From positions 39,060,967 through 39,124,966 of the forward strand of contig OX359281.1 of assembly GCA_947179155.2 (NCBI GenBank): a stretch of DNA of 64,000 nucleotides. The letters are read 5' to 3'. Under the pieces are notes generated by a model. It was not told the origin of the DNA. It did no database searches and worked only from the letters and a program-made list of their open reading frames with translations. Both the position numbers and the translations under genes were made by a program. The DNA is from Hedera helix (lineage: Eukaryota > Streptophyta > Magnoliopsida > Apiales > Araliaceae). Below are positions 36,223 to 49,271 of this stretch, in pieces (the first letter of the stretch is position 1; each line of letters opens with the position of its first letter).

Positions 36223-38999
36223 ATGATTACTTGGCACGATCTGTACACCGTCTTAACGGCGGTAGTCCCCCTCTACGTGGCCATGATCCTCGCCTATGGC
36301 TCCGTCCGGTGGTGGAAGATTTTCTCGCCGGACCAGTGCTCCGGCATTAACCGCTTTGTCGCCATTTTCGCCGTCCCTCTCTTGTCCTTCCACTTCATCT
36401 CCAATAACAATCCTTACAAGATGAACTTCCGATTCATCGCCGCCGATACCCTCCAAAAAATCATAATGCTTGCTGTCCTAGGTGTCTGGACTAACTTCAG
36501 CAAAAATGGCAGTCTCGAATGGATGATTACAATATTTTCTCTCTCCACGCTCCCCAACACTCTTGTCATGGGCATTCCTCTCTTGATTGCCATGTACGGA
36601 GAATACTCCGGTAGTCTAATGGTACAAGTTGTCGTGTTGCAATGCATTATCTGGTACACTCTGCTCCTCTTTCTATTCGAATATCGCGGCGCAAAGATGC
36701 TAATTATGGAGCAGTTTCCAGAGACTGCTGCATCAATTGTGTCCTTCAAAGTTGAGTCTGATGTCGTGTCTTTGGACGGTCACGATTTTCTGGAGACCGA
36801 TGCGGAGATCGGAAATGATGGAAAGCTTCACGTGACAGTGAGGAAATCCAATGCTTCTAGGAGGTCTCTGGGGTTGGGTTCCCTCCCCGGAATGACCCCT
36901 CGGCCTTCGAATCTCACCGGAGCTGAAATTTACAGCTTAAGCTCGACCCCGAGGGGTTCGAATTTTAACCACACGGATTTTTATTCAATGATGGGTTTTC
37001 CTGGGGGTAGGCTGTCGAATTTTGGCCCGGCCGATATGTATTCGGTGCAGTCTTCGAGAGGTCCGACTCCGAGGCCGTCGAATTTTGAGGAGAATTGTGC
37101 TCCGGGAGGTCTCAATATGAACTCCCCGAGGTTCGGATTTTATCCGGCGCAGCCGGTGCCTAGTTATCCAACTCCAAATCCTGAAATTGCTTCTACGGTT
37201 AACAAAATGGCGAAACCTCTAGCGGTACAATCGCATTCCCATCAACAGCCCCAACCTCAGTCCCAGTCCCAGTCCCAGTCCCAACCACAGGCTCAGGCAC
37301 CGGCAGTGCAGCCCCAGAATAAAGGGAACCATGATGCTAAGGAGCTACATATGTTTGTGTGGAGCTCAAGTACATCGCCTGTATCGGAAGGAGGCGGACT
37401 CCACGCGTTTGGTGGTCCGGATTTCGGAGCATCCGAGCAATCGGGACGGTCAGATCACGCTGCCAAGGAAATCAGGATGTTGGTTGCTGATCACCCACAA
37501 AATGGGGAGAGCAAAGGTATCAATTTTACGTCACAATTTTGTTATTTATTTCTTTTTTAATTAGTCGGTTTTATATATTTTATATGTTGGTTCTTTTCTC
37601 AATGTTTTTTCTTATTTGATTAATTTGAAGCTACTCCGGAAACAGAGGACTTCGGTAGGGAGAACTTCAGCTATGGTGGTGGAGGTAAAGATGGAGATGA
37701 GGAGAGAGAAAAGGAGGGATCCATTGGACTGGCCAAATTAGGGTCAAGCTCTAGCGCTGAATTCCACCCAACAGGATCGGCAGGCCACGATATTGGCGCC
37801 GGAAAACATATGCCTCCGACCAGCGTTATGACCCGTTTGATATTGATCATGGTATGGCGTAAGCTCATCAGAAACCCCAACACATATTCAAGCCTCATTG
37901 GTCTAATTTGGGCACTAGTCTCGTACCGGTAAGCCAATCACAATTCTAAAATGTATGTGTAAGTTATAAGCAGGTGGAGTAATTTATGTTTGTTTGTTTG
38001 GGTATAATTATAGGTGGGATGTGGCTATGCCAAAAATAATAAAGGAATCTATCTCTATATTATCCGATGCTGGTCTTGGAATGGCTATGTTCAGCTTAGG
38101 TGAGTAGTGAGTTATTATGAGTCACATAACATATCACGATTGTTGATTGCTAGTACTACATAATTTAATTATTCTAAACACCATTTTTTGTAATTCTACC
38201 ATTTAAATTTGGTAGTCATTTTTGAATTCCACGGGGAGCCATGTTTTGGTAACCATCCCCAAGTAATTATTACCCGGCACATGGGTCCTACCCGCATGCG
38301 GTCCCAAATAGGTGGGCATCACATCGCTGCGTTGGATAATTATTGAGGTCCAATTGTTGAATTCTGGTTAAAAGTATTGAGCTTGAGTTATTATATGGAG
38401 TATTTCTCTTATGGGGTTGTTATGGTTTGAAATTAGGTTTGTTTATGGCTCTTCAACCCAAGATAATTGCCTGCGGAAACTCGGTGGCCACATTTGCTAT
38501 GGCCGTAAGGTTTCTCACCGGCCCGGCCGTGATGGCAGCTGCTTCCATTGCCGTCGGCCTTAGAGGCACCCTCCTCCACGTTGCAATTGTGCAGGTAACA
38601 ATTAATCTTGTTCTTACAGAAGTCACAGATAACTAAAGCTTATGGCTTTTCAGCATGCACGTTATCTATCTTACTAGTATGATTAATTGTATTTTACCCT
38701 AGCGGATGCTTGTACTATGTGTTAGGGAACACTAATAGTGTAAAGTTATCTCACTATTAAGTCTTTTGTACATTGACAGGCTGCACTTCCACAAGGGATT
38801 GTTCCATTCGTGTTTGCAAAAGAGTACAATGTTTATCCAGCCATACTTAGCACTGCGTAAGTGAAGTTTTAGATATTAAGAGAAAAAAAAAAACTAGTTA
38901 ATTATGACTAAAATTTTCTATTTGTCCTTCAGGGTTATTTTTGGGATGTTGATAGCGTTACCAATCACTCTTGTTTACTACATTATTCTTGGATTGTGA
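36223..38999 (+). CDS. PIN: PIN-family auxin efflux carrier, PIN3/PIN4/PIN7 type
   Basis: Plasma-membrane auxin exporter of 659 aa, long-loop (canonical) type. Six exons join in frame: 36223-37516, 37631-37928, 38014-38099, 38437-38594, 38780-38856 and 38933-38999, with GT-AG introns as in other canonical PINs. Residues 1 to about 160 form the first five-helix membrane block (starting MITWHDLYTVLTAVVPLYVA). A hydrophilic loop spans about 161-495, and the second membrane block ends PITLVYYIILGL. The loop has three TPRxSN phosphorylation motifs (225-230, 242-247, 282-287), known targets of PID/WAG and D6PK kinases in this family. NPNTY (513-517) is the conserved trafficking motif. The loop sequences NHDAKELHMFVWSS and AAKEIRMLV are typical of PIN3/4/7. 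An unusual Gln/Ser/Pro-rich run lies at about 337-366. The start is fixed by the conserved N-terminus. Confidence 0.97.
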
Positions 39000-39480
39000 T
39001 GAGATTTCCAGTCAAATAAGCTAAACTATGGAAAGGAAGAATCTTTTGATCGATTGTTAGATTTGTGTAAAGCTTGGAGGGGATTGATGGGGAGGCTTAC
39101 AAAATTAGGACTAATAATAGTTTATGGAATTTCACATATTACCATGAAGTGATTTATGAGGATGAAATTTGAGAAAGAAAGAAAAATGCTGCGAGGTATT
39201 TGGAGTCTTGATACCGTTTGACTTGGTTGAAGCCCTGATATGATTGATACAAGGATCATCAAGTAAACATCGATTTCCTGCAGTGTTGAAATTTCGAGGA
39301 AAGTTATGGAAGCTAGCTAGTTAGCATCATAAAGGGCGACAGAGTAGAGGAAAAAATGGAGATTGAAAGAAAAAATTGACAAACAATTTGTGCTTTTTCT
39401 TTGTAAATGCCACGCGTGTAAAGCTGAATTTGGTTTTATCGGCTAGAGAGTATTATATATATTATATATATATATATATA
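39000..39480 (+). other. 3' untranslated region and flank of the PIN gene
   Basis: Non-coding sequence directly after the TGA at 38997-38999. Several AT-rich stretches could serve for polyadenylation, but no clear AATAAA is seen, so the transcript end is not fixed. Confidence 0.4.
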
Positions 39481-39858
39481 ATGCGACAGGATTGACATGA
39501 ATTGTAGGAGCTAAAGAATTTAAGTATGGTTTTTTCTTCAGTCTTTTTGTGTACGTGGTACTTTTTGGTTTGTTGTTTCTCCAGTATTTTTGCCAACAAA
39601 AAGGAATTGTCATTACTTCACCCTGTTAATCAAATATACGAGAATGATGTATTTTTGGAAAGTCCAATATTGCGTAAACGTGCATAACATTAACTTTAAT
39701 GTAAAGAAAATACAATCAATATACAAAAATAATTTTATAAAAGTCTTGTTATGTATTATAAAATTTTTTAGTCAAATAATAATTGTGACGTAACGACGTA
39801 TGTACGTGCATATATGGAATAGATAAAATTTTAAAAATATTGATCACAATCTAATTTC

Positions 39859-39863
<5 letters not shown>

Positions 39864-39920
<57 letters not shown>
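39864..39920. repeat. (TA)n microsatellite
   Basis: About 28 TA units downstream of the PIN gene. Confidence 0.95.
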
Positions 39921-39924
<4 letters not shown>

Positions 39925-42900
39925 ACATTATGTTATGCTACTAGATCTAGATGGAGAGTTTAATCAAAACCTTTGGTAGGGGGAGGAGGAGGGGGAGAGA
40001 AAGAGGATATAAAGTGAGGTAGATAATTCGAGGGATCTTTAAAAGCGCGTTATATTCCCACCAAATGGACCAATCTATATATTTCTATCGGTGTTTTGGA
40101 GATAGAGATATGAGAAAGAAATAAAGAAAGCGGAAAGGTAAATAAAGAAAGCGGAAAGGTTTATGAGTTAAAAGTTGGTTGTTACTTTAGCCTTTTGATC
40201 GCCCGCAGCCCCTTGCCATGTCCTGTCGCTCTTAATAGGGTACGCAGTGGAGGGTTGTTCAACATTTCATCTCTCCATATTTTATGTTCTAGACCCGAGT
40301 TCGAATCAAATTCAAATTGAATTTTTGAATTAAATTATAGTAGAATAAAATTTAATGTGTTGTCTCAAAATAATATTTTTTTGAATCATCTTAGTCCACC
40401 ACATGTTTATCCAAAATGTTATGATTAAATGTATTAATGATAAGAGTTCGAGTCCTTATATACACATTCAAATATTTCATATTAATCGATGTGAGATTAG
40501 GGTGTTATAAAAACACTAGACAATATATAGTCTATTTGTTTAATAAAAAAGAAGAAGTTTTATTTCAGTACAATTCTTAGTTAGTGGTTCTAAAATCAAG
40601 TTGCAAAAATAAACTTTTAAATATTTTCAAATAATAATTTTGTACTCATATATTTTAAAACAGTTAGAATATTAATTATTGTAATAATTATATATATATA
40701 TATATATATATATTCTTATTAATTTTGAATTTCATAAGAAAAAAAATCAAATAAAACTCCTGTAATGAAACAAAGAAAGTATATATATTTTGGTAGGAAG
40801 CCATAATATTGAATTGAAATATGTGTACTCGCCTTCTAGTCCTCGCAAGTCCTGATACTAATATTTACAAGGCACAAATTTAAATTAATTTATTATTATA
40901 TTTTCTTAAGAATTTGTATTATTATAATAATTTAATTCTAATTCTAAGATACATTTCAATTATAGAACATAGTGGATACATGGAAAAGATTCGGGAAGGA
41001 AAATAGAGGGGACCTTGAGAAAATTAACATAGACTCAAACTTAATGGAAGACTATCAAATTTGATCTAAATATTTGTTAATCTATAACTAAGGGATAGGT
41101 GAAAAACTACTGTTTTCTTTTAAATTTATTTTTCTCTCTTCCACCCTTTATCCCTGAAATCTCACCCATTTTTTCATTCATATTTTTTTTTTATTCAAAT
41201 ATTTACTTGCTTACTTTTTAATTGCACACACAAAATGCATGTGTGTTACAAATATTGATTAAAAGAGAAGATAATAATATTACATTTTATAATCTTGACA
41301 CTGAACAATAAGGATATGATTGAAAATTCACCGACTTTGAAACAAAGAAAGAAAGAAATAAAAACGTAGCGTACACCCATGGTTCAATTTACTAGCAATG
41401 GGTGGTAATCAACCATAGGCATGCACAGTACTAATTTGCACACAAGTTAAAGGGTTGATAAAGCAAATAACAACTAGGTTTTCAGTACATTTGTCCAATT
41501 AAGAGATCCAATTAAAATTGATGCAGTACGTGTTGTGATATATGGAGGGGAACACACGCAGTCGTATTTTGTATGGCTCCCATGTTAACACCGTCTCCAA
41601 ACAGGCATCACCAATTCGTCAAACCAAACCCAAGAAGATGTGGCCGGTGAATTTAACTAATTAATTAATTCACCATTTTGTCTACGAGCTAGCGTGAACA
41701 ATATCCCCGATAAATGTAACCGTGTTTGTTTGTTTCCCAGGGGTATATATTTTCTAGGAAATCAAATTTTACTGCCGCAAAACCAACATCCCTCCGTGCC
41801 CATATTAATTACTCCTAATTAAGATCGATCAAACCAGGTTTCCAAAAAGTCAAAAGTTGATCTATGTTTTGAATTACCATCGTATATATTATTAGCATGT
41901 TATCTTGTCTCTGCTTTAAGCTAGTAATAATAACCACCTCTTTTTACTAATTTCTCCAACCATTTATGCTTTCTATAATCTTAACTTCAAGTGCAATCAA
42001 CCGTACCCTTTTAATTAATCTTGCGTTCTATTCCATTATACTTACTTCTTCATATGTCCTCAAAGGTTAATGTTATAGGTCTCCATTCTTTTTTAATTAT
42101 CTCATACATGTCTTAAAAAGATATGTTATTATTATATTAGTTGATTAAATTGTTTGTAACGTCATACTATTTGAAATAAAAAATTAATTTGAAACCACGC
42201 ATTCCCTGTCAAGAGGGCTAGCTACTACTTTCTGTATGTCCTATGCAAACTTTAATAGTGCAAAAAAAAAATTAAAAACAAAAATACTCTTTTCTAAGGC
42301 GGAAGGACTAATTAAGAAGTATTATATTACAAGAATATATAAGTTGTAGTTTTCTCTTTGGACGATTAATACTAGCTGCTACTTCTGTAACATGGTAGAG
42401 GAATAATTTTATATAGATATATATGCCATTAGTTATTCTTTTTTTCTTTGAACAAGTATATATACTCGAAGGTCATTGTACGTACTTTTTTTCCTATCCC
42501 TTCTGCAAAGGCTATTGTATTGAATGGGCGAACCAGCTGTATCCTTTTTGTGCAAAAAATCTAAAGTCCAAATTCAAATAACATGCATGTTGCAATTAGA
42601 ATAATTGTCACAGAAATTCTGACGCGCTACGATATTCTTCCTTGTTCTTGTAATTACAAGATGATGTAACAATTGCTAATTAATGGAAAGCATTTATATA
42701 CGCTGAATGGAATTTAAGAAAATAACCAAAAAAAATTTGGGTGATGGTACGTTGTTAGACTAGCTAGGCTCATCATCAAATTTGACACAACTTGTCAAAA
42801 GAAGAATAAAGGATATAGAGAAGCAGTAAAAGAGAGAAGATTTTCCGAGGGTGGTTTGATAAATGCAAATTACTGCAATATTCAACCCAAAATGTTTCAA

Positions 42901-43606
42901 CTTAAATAGGACGCACCTAATTCCTAAGAGCATTAAATAGGATGTACCTAATTCCTAAGAGCATCCAAAATGGACAGTGGAGATCCGATCAATTTATAGA
43001 GAAGCTAATATGGTGGTGGACAGCCTATATAGCTAAACATGCTCAATCCAAAGAGGCTGTTTTTTATCTTTATAATGCACCGCCTAGCTTCTTTAATTTT
43101 GTATTAAAGCCTTTTGTGAACAATGATGAAGTTTACCCCTAGATGTATAACTACTATGAATGTTTGCTAGACTTTGTTTTGTTTAATTAACTAAGGTTTG
43201 GTTGTTTTAAAAAAAATGGTTAATCAAATCATAGAGGCCATAAATTACACAGTCCTTTTTTTCTTACATCTGCTAAAATTGTATATGCATTAGGTACAAA
43301 ATTGCTTACATTAATTTTTAGTAAGTGCTGGTCAGTTCCCAATATCTCAATTATGCATGCATGGCTAATTAAGTTGTAATTTGCTTGTGTTTTTCATTAC
43401 ACGGAAAGATTTATAATTAATAAGCACATTCAACTCATGCATTATTATTACTTGTAGAGTATTTGCAAGTGAATTAACAGTATGTATGTATGTATGCAAA
43501 CAAATGGAAGCAAACAAAGATGGCTCGGTGACAAATCGAATTGGACAACTGACATACTTATGACAGATAATTATTTTTGGGTGTATTAACTGTATAGGTG
43601 ACGTAC
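39921..43606. other. Intergenic DNA, no gene seen
   Basis: Small features only: a 20-bp tandem duplication (aataaagaaagcggaaaggt) at about 40120-40160; tRNA-like B-box sequences gagttcgaatc (40301) and gagttcgagtcc (40446) that may be SINE remnants; (TA)n at about 40691-40712; and a 19-bp direct repeat (acctaattcctaagagcat) at 42915 and 42947. The short plus-strand frame at 42942-43142 has a reasonable composition but no recognised features. 41500-41740 is less AT-rich than its surroundings. Confidence 0.45.
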
Positions 43607-43716
43607 CGAGAGTCTTTGGCTCAAGTGGTATAACCGATCTCATGATTACTTACTATGAAATTTGAGGTTCGAATCTTTAAGTGTGTGAGTGTGGGATATG
43701 TGTGTTCAAATTATCA

Positions 43717-43740
<24 letters not shown>
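43607..43740 (+). mobile_element. tRNA-derived SINE
   Basis: An internal RNA polymerase III promoter is visible. The A box is TGGCTCAAGTGG at 43617-43628 and the B box is GGTTCGAATC at 43666-43675, with tRNA-like spacing. The body then continues gtgtgagtgtgggatatgtgtg and ends in a (TA)n tract and gagaga run. That is the usual layout of plant SINEs with a simple-repeat tail. There is no cloverleaf, so it is not a functional tRNA gene. Confidence 0.65.
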
Positions 43741-43751
<11 letters not shown>

Positions 43752-43754
<3 letters not shown>

Positions 43755-43911
43755 GAATAAGAGCATACATGCATTATTTGACATATCAAGCATATCATTT
43801 TTAGCACAGGACTAGACGACGGTTTTGTTTATCGCTATAGGTTCTGTTTGTTACTATAGCTCTTATCGACGGACAAACATATAATAACGGACCGAAATTG
43901 ATATGCTCTTG

Positions 43912-43917
<6 letters not shown>
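43752..43917. mobile_element. Possible small MITE
   Basis: aataagagcatacat at left and gatatgctcttgat at right are inverted. The interior repeats tatcgctatagg and ttactatagctc. It is flanked by simple repeats, so no target duplication is readable. Confidence 0.35.
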
Positions 43918-43946
<29 letters not shown>

Positions 43947-43949
<3 letters not shown>

Positions 43950-45219
43950 CGACATTGCGTAAACATGTATACTTGGTTTCATGACATCCATCTCATCGTA
44001 AACGTGCAATTATGCATGAAGTAATTCTAGGAGAAAAGGCCAGCTAGATGATATCTTATCTTTTTCTTATCCAATGTACGTAGTATATGACGTTTTGATC
44101 ATCATCTCTTTGTTTGCATTAAACCCATAATCATGTTCATGCACCATATTATTTGCCCGCCCTTCTCCAAGATAATAGTGTCTGGAATCGCCTCTTTTTC
44201 AACTGCCTCAACATTGTTTTGTGCCCTAGACATATATTTAGACACTATGGACCCCGTTAATTAACGTGTCACCTAATGCTTTGTTTTCGACAATATCCGT
44301 ACTTGACAAACTCCTTTTGTTAGCAATATATATATCATAGGACATGTCTATAACTATGACGGACGTTGCCTAAATACAAAACTGTGACTATTGATTATTT
44401 TCTATATAAAATTAATAATTGTGATTATGAATCATTTTATATATATACACTTATATGTATATATTCTTCCATTTTACATAGCTAAGTTTACTAAATACGA
44501 GTACCAAAAAAAGTTATATACGTGCTTCAGTAATAGAGATCAACTAAAGAGGAATGTAAAAGACCATTCAACAAATAAAGATCAACACATGATATGCGAA
44601 GGCATAAAATTAACAAATACTTGCTACTTCACAATGGGACGAGATGTATGTGCATGGACCAAATCTCGCGTGGCAAAAGGTGTTATAGCATGGTACAGTT
44701 CAGGTTCACACGTGGACAAAACAATTCGGGTCCATACTCATGTGGACACCCATACTATGTTCATGTGGTTACCGGAAAAGAAAAATTATTCAATGTCTCG
44801 AGAGTAAATGAAGAGTATACTCTTCTTTCTCACATAATAATATTTATAAGGGTTCCTTCACTTATAGATTCTACTGTTATGTGAGAGAGAGATTATACTA
44901 TTTATTTGTTCTTGGGACACCGAATAATTTCTCTATAAGAAAAATTTTATGCTGACATGATAATTGGACATGAGTGTTTTACAATTTCACCTATTTGTAT
45001 TTTTATCTCAAATTGGGATAAAAATACAAATAAATAAAATTATAAAATACTCATATCCAATTATTATGTCTCTATAAAATAGCTCTTTTTATAGCTAAGT
45101 TTTAAAATAGGTACTCAAGCCAAACCTAGTGTGCATTATTGTGCGTTGAGGATGAAGTTTTCCTAAAAAATGGAATTTGCGGATTTTGTTTTTATTATTA
45201 AAAAAATAATTTGTTATTA
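43947..45219. other. Intergenic DNA, no gene seen
   Basis: 44660-44790 contains several near-repeats of cacgtggaca / atgtggacac but no frame with family features. A short palindrome near 44985-45035 (ttgtatttttatctcaaatt and its inverse) forms a hairpin. Confidence 0.4.
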
Positions 45220-45449
45220 CTCTTTCCGTCCTATAAAAAGACTTTTATACCAGTTATAAAATTTCATCAAAATTTTACATGTAATGTGAATTCATTTAAT
45301 TTTTAAAATAATAATTTTTAAATAATTTACAATATTAATAATTGCGTTAATCTAAATTAATAAATTCACTGTAAGTTTGAGATTTATAATTCGTAAATTA
45401 ACTAAGAAAAATATAAATATATGAGACTCTTTTTATAAAATAGATGGAG
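45220..45449. mobile_element. Stowaway-like MITE
   Basis: About 230 bp. Left ctctttccgtcctataaaaag pairs with right ctttttataaaatagatggag, with TA at both ends. Confidence 0.75.
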
Positions 45450-46271
45450 TATTAGTATTATTTTTATGATGGATGAGGAACCTACTAGCTTGTTTTCGTA
45501 TATAGAGGAATTTTTTGTTCGCAAAGTGTCTATAGAGTTTTGAAGACATGAACTCATAAATCATGATAGTATCACCGGAGCAACCATTTAGATGGAATTT
45601 TGTATTTATTTATAAAATCTGAGAGAGAGAAAAGGCTGCCTAACACTAAGAGCATCTTCAAGAATAATAGTAAAAAAAAAAAAATTTAAATTCAAATTTG
45701 TTGACTTATGTGACAATTTAAAGAATATTATTTGTTATTTTAATATTTTGTGTTTTATCAGTCTCTTCAATTTAATTAAGACAAAATAAATACAAAAATG
45801 TTATTAAATTTTAAAATGAGTTGTACATCAAACTCATCAAGTAAAATAAATATTTTTAGTTTTTTTCATATGATTTTGATTCTTCTAAAAAAAATGTTTT
45901 AAAAAGTAAAATTAATTTATTAGTTCTGAAGAAAGAGAATGAGATTATAAATTTGATAATTAAGATTAAAAAGACTATTAAAAATTATTTTTTTAATATA
46001 ATTTATTTATTTAAATATTTTAAAATAATTAAAGAGATCGTTGAAAATGTTCTAAGAGTATCCAAGTAACATGAGACTTGAGGGTTTGATGTAAGTTGGG
46101 TTAAACAGGTGTGTATTGGTCCACGAAAGTTTAAAAGCTTGCTGTCAACGCATGTGCCGAGTTGCATGTGAATGTGATGAATCATACACTGAACTACGGC
46201 TCTAGCCTATGAAAGTCTGGCATCATTATCCTGACAGTAATAATAATCATTATATATATGGAGCATATATA
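45450..46271. other. Intergenic DNA, no gene seen
   Basis: AT-rich, no element or gene recognised. Confidence 0.5.
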
Positions 46272-46682
46272 TAATTAAAACAGTAATTCCTTGTTTGGAT
46301 TGTAATAGTAAAAATAGGAATAGAACGATTTATTCCTGTGATATAAAAAAATATTATATTTTATTATTTTATTAGAATTAAATAAATTATTTTTATTTAT
46401 TTATATATTTGTACGGAATTCAATACATGGGGTCTATTAGTATATTATTTTTTTATACATTTAATTCAGTACAAATATATAAATAAATATTATTATGCAT
46501 TGTTTTCAGTGCTTAGAATTTGTCTTTAGGACACATTCTAAGAAAATCTTATTTATAATTAAAACAGTAATTCCTTGTTTGGATTGTAATAGTAAAAATA
46601 GGAATAGAACGATTCATTCTTGTGATATAAAAAAATATTATATTTTATTATTTTATTAGAATTAAATAAATTATTTTTATTT
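46272..46682. repeat. Near-identical 127-bp direct duplication around a hairpin
   Basis: 46272-46398 recurs at 46556-46682 with two visible substitutions (gatttattcctg against gattcattcttg). Between them, 46391-46492 is an imperfect palindrome (tttatatatttgtac with gtacaaatatataaa). The high identity means the duplication is young. It may have arisen by unequal exchange or by repair around the hairpin. Confidence 0.85.
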
Positions 46683-48081
46683 GTATTAAATTATGAATTA
46701 TTTTTATTTTTACGTATTAAATTTATAAATTTTATTTTAAAAAAATATATAAATTAACTCATTTTATTTAAAAATAAAATAAATTATTTCATTCATCATT
46801 TTTTTTTTCTTTCTATTTTCATTTTTTTCACCAATTCTACTCTTCTTAAGAAATCGCATGCACGTGAATGAAAGGAAACGGACATGGAGAGAAGTCATAC
46901 AATTAATATTATATATATGTGTGTAGTACTCCCGTTATAAATATCATGAATATAGTAGAACTTCAACATAATGGAGGTTTAATAAATTAACAGTGGAACA
47001 TATATACCCGTGTGGGTGGTTTCATCTTCATTTTAAACGGGGACCATGCTCACTAATTTAAATGATCGATTATTCGATTTAATGAGCAAATCCAAGCAGA
47101 CTCTATCATTGATATATTGTTCATATATACATACATATATGGCCATCTGACTATATAACATACAAACATATATTTATATACAGTTATCGATCAGTTTCAA
47201 TCATTATGTCTTTAATGAAATCACCATTTCTTTTCTTTAACTGAGCAAAAAGGAAAAAAGAAAGAGTTTTAATTGGAGGTTCGGTAATTATATATATAAT
47301 TGACACTGGAAAATGCAATTTATTAATTCAGGTGAAAATTTCCAGTAAAAGGAACTTAATAACTGAAGCTGCTTTCACTAAATCTAAATAGGAAAGCAAG
47401 TGGGAGTTGAGTGTTGGACGATGGAAATTGAAGCTGTGGTTCAGATGAGAATAAATACATGCAAACAATAAGAAATGATTACCCATGAGATAAATGAAAT
47501 AAAAATATTTTAATTGGGAGGGGAGGGAGAGAAAGAGAAGTCATGATCAATGTCGGGTGAAGGACGGACATGTGCTTGGGGTGAGGGCCCAACATAGCAA
47601 TGGGTTGGGGTCCTTGGGGACCATGGAATGCATTGTTTCTTTATTTTCATCTTTATTTTATTTTTATTTTTTTTGTTATTGGATGTGTATGTCCACCACC
47701 GATAGTCCTGGCTTTTATTACAAACCAAAGGCATTACTTGACAGCCACATTTCCATAAAAGTTTGGGGATATATGTAATGTATCTTCTCAAACCAATTCG
47801 TCTTCCTTTTATTAATGCGCAGCACCTAGATAGCTCCTTCCTTTTTTCTTCTCCTGGTTTATGCATGTATATACTATCATCCTTTTTCTGAGTTTTTTCA
47901 GCTTTTCAAAATTTCATGAACTTGGACCAAGAACATAAAGAAATGTGTAAAAACTTGTGTGCACATCATGTGAGTATTTCTGACCATAAATATTTATCAT
48001 ATCCCACAATTAAACAAGTTCAAATCTTCTGTCATTATTCACTATTTTATATCTATCATTCCACTTCATATATTATTTTTA
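46683..48081. other. Intergenic DNA, no gene seen
   Basis: 47510-47640 is relatively G-rich and contains short self-complementary pieces (ggtccttggggacc). No open frame with recognisable features on either strand. Confidence 0.45.
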
Positions 48082-49271
48082 GGGTTAAATTAATTTTTTC
48101 TCACTGAACTCTATTCCAATTTACATATATATTATTATACTGAATTTTTTTATAATCGAATCATTGTACTCGAAATTTTTTATAAAAAATAAATTTTCGT
48201 CAAAAATCGTTAACCATTTAACAGAAAAATAACGTGAAAGTATTAATAGCATTTTTATCGTTGAACTGGAAGTTAATTTACAATTACATCACTAAAAGAG
48301 AAAAAAATAAATAATAATAATAATACCCTCTCTCTTACACACAAAAACAGACTAGTTTTACTTTTTTAAAATTAATTTGTGGTATTTTAAAAATAAATTT
48401 TAATATTATAATAATAATACCATCCCGGTTACTCAAAAAAATTAGTTTTTCTTTTTAAAAATTAATTTGAGGTATTTTAAAAATAAATTTTGATTGAATA
48501 ATAAATTGGTAAAAGAAAAAATCAAAGTCCCAAAAAAGGTGAAAAAATATAATAAATAAAAAGTATAATAAATGTGAAAGATGGATGAAATAAGGAGGGA
48601 GGGATAGGCGTAAATGGGGCTAGTGTTGACTGTCTTTTACTTGGTATTATTAAATCAAAATTTATTTTTAAAATATCTCAAATTAATTTTAAAAAAGAAA
48701 TTTTTTTTTTTGTAACAGAGATATTATTATTATTATTATCATTATTATTATTATTATATTCAAATTTATTTTTAAAATATCTCAAATTAATTTTTTAAAA
48801 ACGAAAGTAATCTTTTTTGTGTGTGTGTAACGGAGAGGGTATTATTATTATTAAATAAAAAATTATTTTTAAAATAGCTCAAATTAATTTTCAAAAAGAA
48901 AAACTACTCTTTTTTTTTTGTAACGGAGATTGCATTATTATTATTATTATTATTAAATTAAAATTTATTTTTAAAATACTTCAAATTAATTTTTTAAAAA
49001 CAAAACTAATCTTTTTTTTTTGTGTAACGGAGAGGGTATTATTATTATTATTTTATTTTTCAGAGATGCACCTATAAATTGACCTCCAGTTCAATAATAA
49101 AAATAGTATTTAATACAAGCACGTCATTTTTTTGTTAAATAGTTAACGGTTTTTGACGAAAATTTTACTTTTTATAAAAAAGTTCGAGTACAATGACTCA
49201 ATTATAAAAAATAAAAAATTAATACAATAATATATATATAAATTGATAAAAAAATAAAATTGATTTAATCC
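48082..49271. mobile_element. Mutator-like foldback with internal minisatellites
   Basis: The left 48082-48300 is the diverged complement of the right 49060-49271. Paired landmarks are ggttaaatyaatttt, tcattgtactcgaa, cgtcaaaaancgttaac and ttgaactggaagtyaatt. Inside, a unit of about 115 bp (ATT run, then aaatttatttttaaaata, ctcaaattaatttt, gtaacggagagggt) occurs about four times in one orientation on the right (48645-49060) and about twice inverted on the left (48310-48510). A unique spacer lies at about 48515-48640. The flanks share attattt only. Non-coding. Confidence 0.75.

Noticed and set aside
43617..43680. tRNA gene
   Set aside because: A and B boxes are present but the acceptor, anticodon and T stems do not form; a tRNA-derived SINE fits better.
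44391..44807. Plus-strand open frame of 138 codons
   Set aside because: Low-complexity start in AT-rich DNA, odd composition with several His/Cys and no recognisable domain; no splice context.
47540..47640. G-rich block as a possible microRNA precursor
   Set aside because: Only short self-complementary pieces; no match to a known miRNA and no extended stem.
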